From Neiella litorisoli (GTDB lineage Bacteria > Pseudomonadota > Gammaproteobacteria > Enterobacterales > Neiellaceae): 64,000 nucleotides of DNA. The notes beneath the pieces are model-generated. The model was not told the origin of the DNA. It was given only the letters and a program-made list of their open reading frames with translations, and did not search any database. Positions 62,495 through 64,000 of the stretch are shown one piece after another; position 1 is the first letter of the stretch; every line of letters starts with the position of its first letter. Made by a program: the position numbers and the translations under genes. Location: assembly GCF_014773395.1 (NCBI RefSeq), contig NZ_JACXAF010000003.1, positions 186,001 through 250,000 of the forward strand, written 5' to 3'.

Positions 62495-63521
62495 GCAAAA
62501 AGAAACCCGAAGCGCTTATACCTTACCTGAGCTTGAGGCATTGCTGGGAACGGCAAATAGTCGCTCTGGCGTGGCCGTTGATAGCTCTACGGCACAAGCA
62601 TTAACTGCTGTGTTCTCTGCTGTCAGCTTTATCAGCAAAGGTGTTGCTGGCTATCCACTAAGCGCATCAACAAATGCGCTTGATGACGTGTTGAACCAAT
62701 CCCCTGATGGCGTGATGACCGCCTACCATTGGCGCTCTGCTGTCATGCAAAACTTACTGCTGACCGGTAACGCATACAGCCGGTTACGCTGGAAGCGCAC
62801 TGGTCAACTCGACAAGGTGGAGTTCTTACATTCAAGCAGGGTGAGTACCGTCATTGAGCCACCCCATAAGCTGAAAGGCTATTTGGTCGATGGCAAGCCT
62901 GTAGGTCGCAGCAATATGCTGCACTTCAAGATCAATGCCTACGACGGGCTGGTGGGTAAAAGTCCGATAGGCGTTTGTCGTGAATCGGTGGGGCTAGGTT
63001 TAGCTCAACAGAACCAAGCCGCTGACCAAGTTAAAAATGGCCTACGGCCAAATGGGATCATTGAATTTCCGGCTGCGCTGGGGGCTACAGCAGGCCAAAA
63101 ATTCAGAGAGTCATTAAGCAAGCGGACAAGTGGTGACACGCTGATTCTGGAAGGTGGCGGAAGTTGGAAGTCAATCGCGCTAAGCAATGTTGACGCTGAA
63201 TTTCTGGAGTCGCGTCGATTCAGCGTTGATGAAGTTGCTCGCATGTTCAATCTGGACAAGATCTGGCTTCAAAACTCGCAACACGGCGCGCGTTATGACG
63301 AGTTGGGAGCCAGTCAAAAATCATTGCTCACTAACACGCTACAGCCTTACATGATTGAACTTGAATCAGAGCTTAGCTTGAAGTTGGGCCAGCCAATCGC
63401 ATTCAATCTGAGTGAGATCCAACGGTTAGACGTTAAGACTCGTTATGAGGCTTACAAGGCTGCGATTGATGCACAAATATTAAGCCCTGAAGAAGTTCGT
63501 CAACGGGAGGGTTTTAAATGA
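62481..63521 (+). CDS. HK97-type portal protein
   Basis: A 346-residue portal protein of the HK97 gp3 family, forming the DNA channel at one capsid vertex. LLLTGNAYSRLRWKRTG, GLSPIGV-like GKSPIGVCRESVG and RFSVDEVARMFNLD mark the family. It is shorter than many phage portals (about 400-430 residues). It overlaps the connector gene by 4 bp. Confidence 0.92.
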   Translation: MWPFKQKETRSAYTLPELEALLGTANSRSGVAVDSSTAQALTAVFSAVSFISKGVAGYPLSASTNALDDVLNQSPDGVMTAYHWRSAVMQNLLLTGNAYSRLRWKRTGQLDKVEFLHSSRVSTVIEPPHKLKGYLVDGKPVGRSNMLHFKINAYDGLVGKSPIGVCRESVGLGLAQQNQAADQVKNGLRPNGIIEFPAALGATAGQKFRESLSKRTSGDTLILEGGGSWKSIALSNVDAEFLESRRFSVDEVARMFNLDKIWLQNSQHGARYDELGASQKSLLTNTLQPYMIELESELSLKLGQPIAFNLSEIQRLDVKTRYEAYKAAIDAQILSPEEVRQREGFK

Positions 63522-63880
63522 GTATTGACGATCCTTTCTTTCAAACAGGATGTGTCAGCCGCTATGTTAGCTTACGCGACGTAAAGCGACACTTAGGTTT
63601 AATGGATTCCTTTACTCTGGATGACGGATACCTATTAAATTTAATCGAGCAATGTGGTCAGGCGATAGATTTGTATTGTGGTACTCGGTTCTCAACGATG
63701 GAGCTTGAATCGCCGCCTAAAATATTGCAGTTAGCTACTCTGACTTATGTCGCAATTGCTTATCGTAATCGCGACATGATGCAAGGGGAAAACTCGCGAG
63801 CTATCGGCGCGGTCGGTAATTTGCCGAGGGCTGTTGCTGCAATAGTTGACCCATATAAGCAGCAACGTGGCGTATTCTAA
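63518..63880 (+). CDS. head-tail connector protein (gp6-like)
   Basis: A 120-residue protein of the HK97 gp6-like family (VSLRDVKRHLGL, DDGYLLNLIEQCGQAIDLYCG, PPKILQLATLTYVAIAYRNRD). It forms a ring beneath the portal to which later connectors attach. The ATG overlaps the portal stop and its stop overlaps the HNH start. Confidence 0.88.
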   Translation: MSIDDPFFQTGCVSRYVSLRDVKRHLGLMDSFTLDDGYLLNLIEQCGQAIDLYCGTRFSTMELESPPKILQLATLTYVAIAYRNRDMMQGENSRAIGAVGNLPRAVAAIVDPYKQQRGVF

Positions 63881-64000
63881 TGATTTACCGTTGCAACGCG
63901 CCTAATTGCGGCAAGCGAATATCACGCCATGACAACGGGCGTTGTATTGAGCATAAGCGCCAGTATCGAAGCGAGCGAAAGCAAAAGGCCGTGCAATACG
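63880..64000 (+). CDS. HNH endonuclease, 5' part
   Basis: The frame MIYRCNAPNCGKRISRHDNG, then RCIEHKRQYRSERKQ runs off the window. The N-terminal C-x4-C and C-x2-H zinc pattern is typical of phage HNH endonucleases that stand next to terminase genes and help packaging. Only 40 residues are visible. Confidence 0.75.
   Translation, partial: MIYRCNAPNCGKRISRHDNGRCIEHKRQYRSERKQKAVQY

Overview
The window looks like chromosomal DNA of a gammaproteobacterium, probably a marine Alteromonadales-type organism. The clues are primosomal PriC, a DUF2057 protein, ComFB, a class II DAHP synthase, an E. coli-type short SRP RNA and a DUF3450-ExbB-ExbB-ExbD-TonB-TPR cluster. The genus is not recognised. Two mobile elements interrupt the host DNA.

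Left flank (1-8201): the end of a YhiN-type flavoprotein, a CSS-EAL phosphodiesterase, a PAS-CZB chemoreceptor, class II DAHP synthase, a small secreted protein, an AsmA-family protein and ffs (4.5S SRP RNA).

Mobile element 1 (8202-44051, 35,850 bp) is a complete Tn7-like transposon with a type I-F3 CRISPR system (a CAST). It sits at the 3' end of ffs, has near-identical ends (25 of 26 terminal bases) and is flanked by the 5-bp duplication ACCCT. The core is tnsA-tnsB-tnsC, a convergent xre, a two-gene helicase module, tniQ-cas8/5-cas7-cas6 and a short CRISPR array. No cas1, cas2 or cas3 is present. The third spacer of the array is only about 19-20 nt long, ends in a diverged repeat that keeps its hairpin, and matches the conserved core of ffs. 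Relative to the usual ffs consensus, mismatches fall only at positions 6, 12 and 18. It is the evident homing guide, and it lies about 45 bp from the insertion. A palindrome ACTTAG-N5-CTAAGT occurs twice beside xre and once directly before tniQ, which suggests one regulon.

The cargo (19672-43739) is metal resistance. A copper block (cupredoxin, CopA, CueR-like regulator, CusCBA, His/Met-rich and DUF411 proteins) is followed by a PepSY/flavoreductase group with EF-hand and DUF4405 proteins, then a Czc block (CzcI-like, CzcCBA), a CadR/PbrR-like regulator, a CDF exporter and an isoprenylcysteine methyltransferase-like protein. Three promoters with the 19-bp spacer typical of MerR control were read directly.

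Right flank (44052-55535): comFB, a DUF2057 gene, priC, a TauE/SafE exporter, a large TonB-dependent receptor, and the six-gene TonB energisation operon.

Mobile element 2 (from 55536 to beyond the window) starts in a 46-nt 3' fragment of tRNA-Pro(GGG). It carries an integrase, AlpA, a primase/helicase, a possible iteron region, then capsid, protease, portal, connector and the start of an HNH gene. This int-alpA-rep-capsid order resembles capsid-forming phage-inducible chromosomal islands (cfPICI). An ordinary prophage cannot be excluded without the rest of the element.
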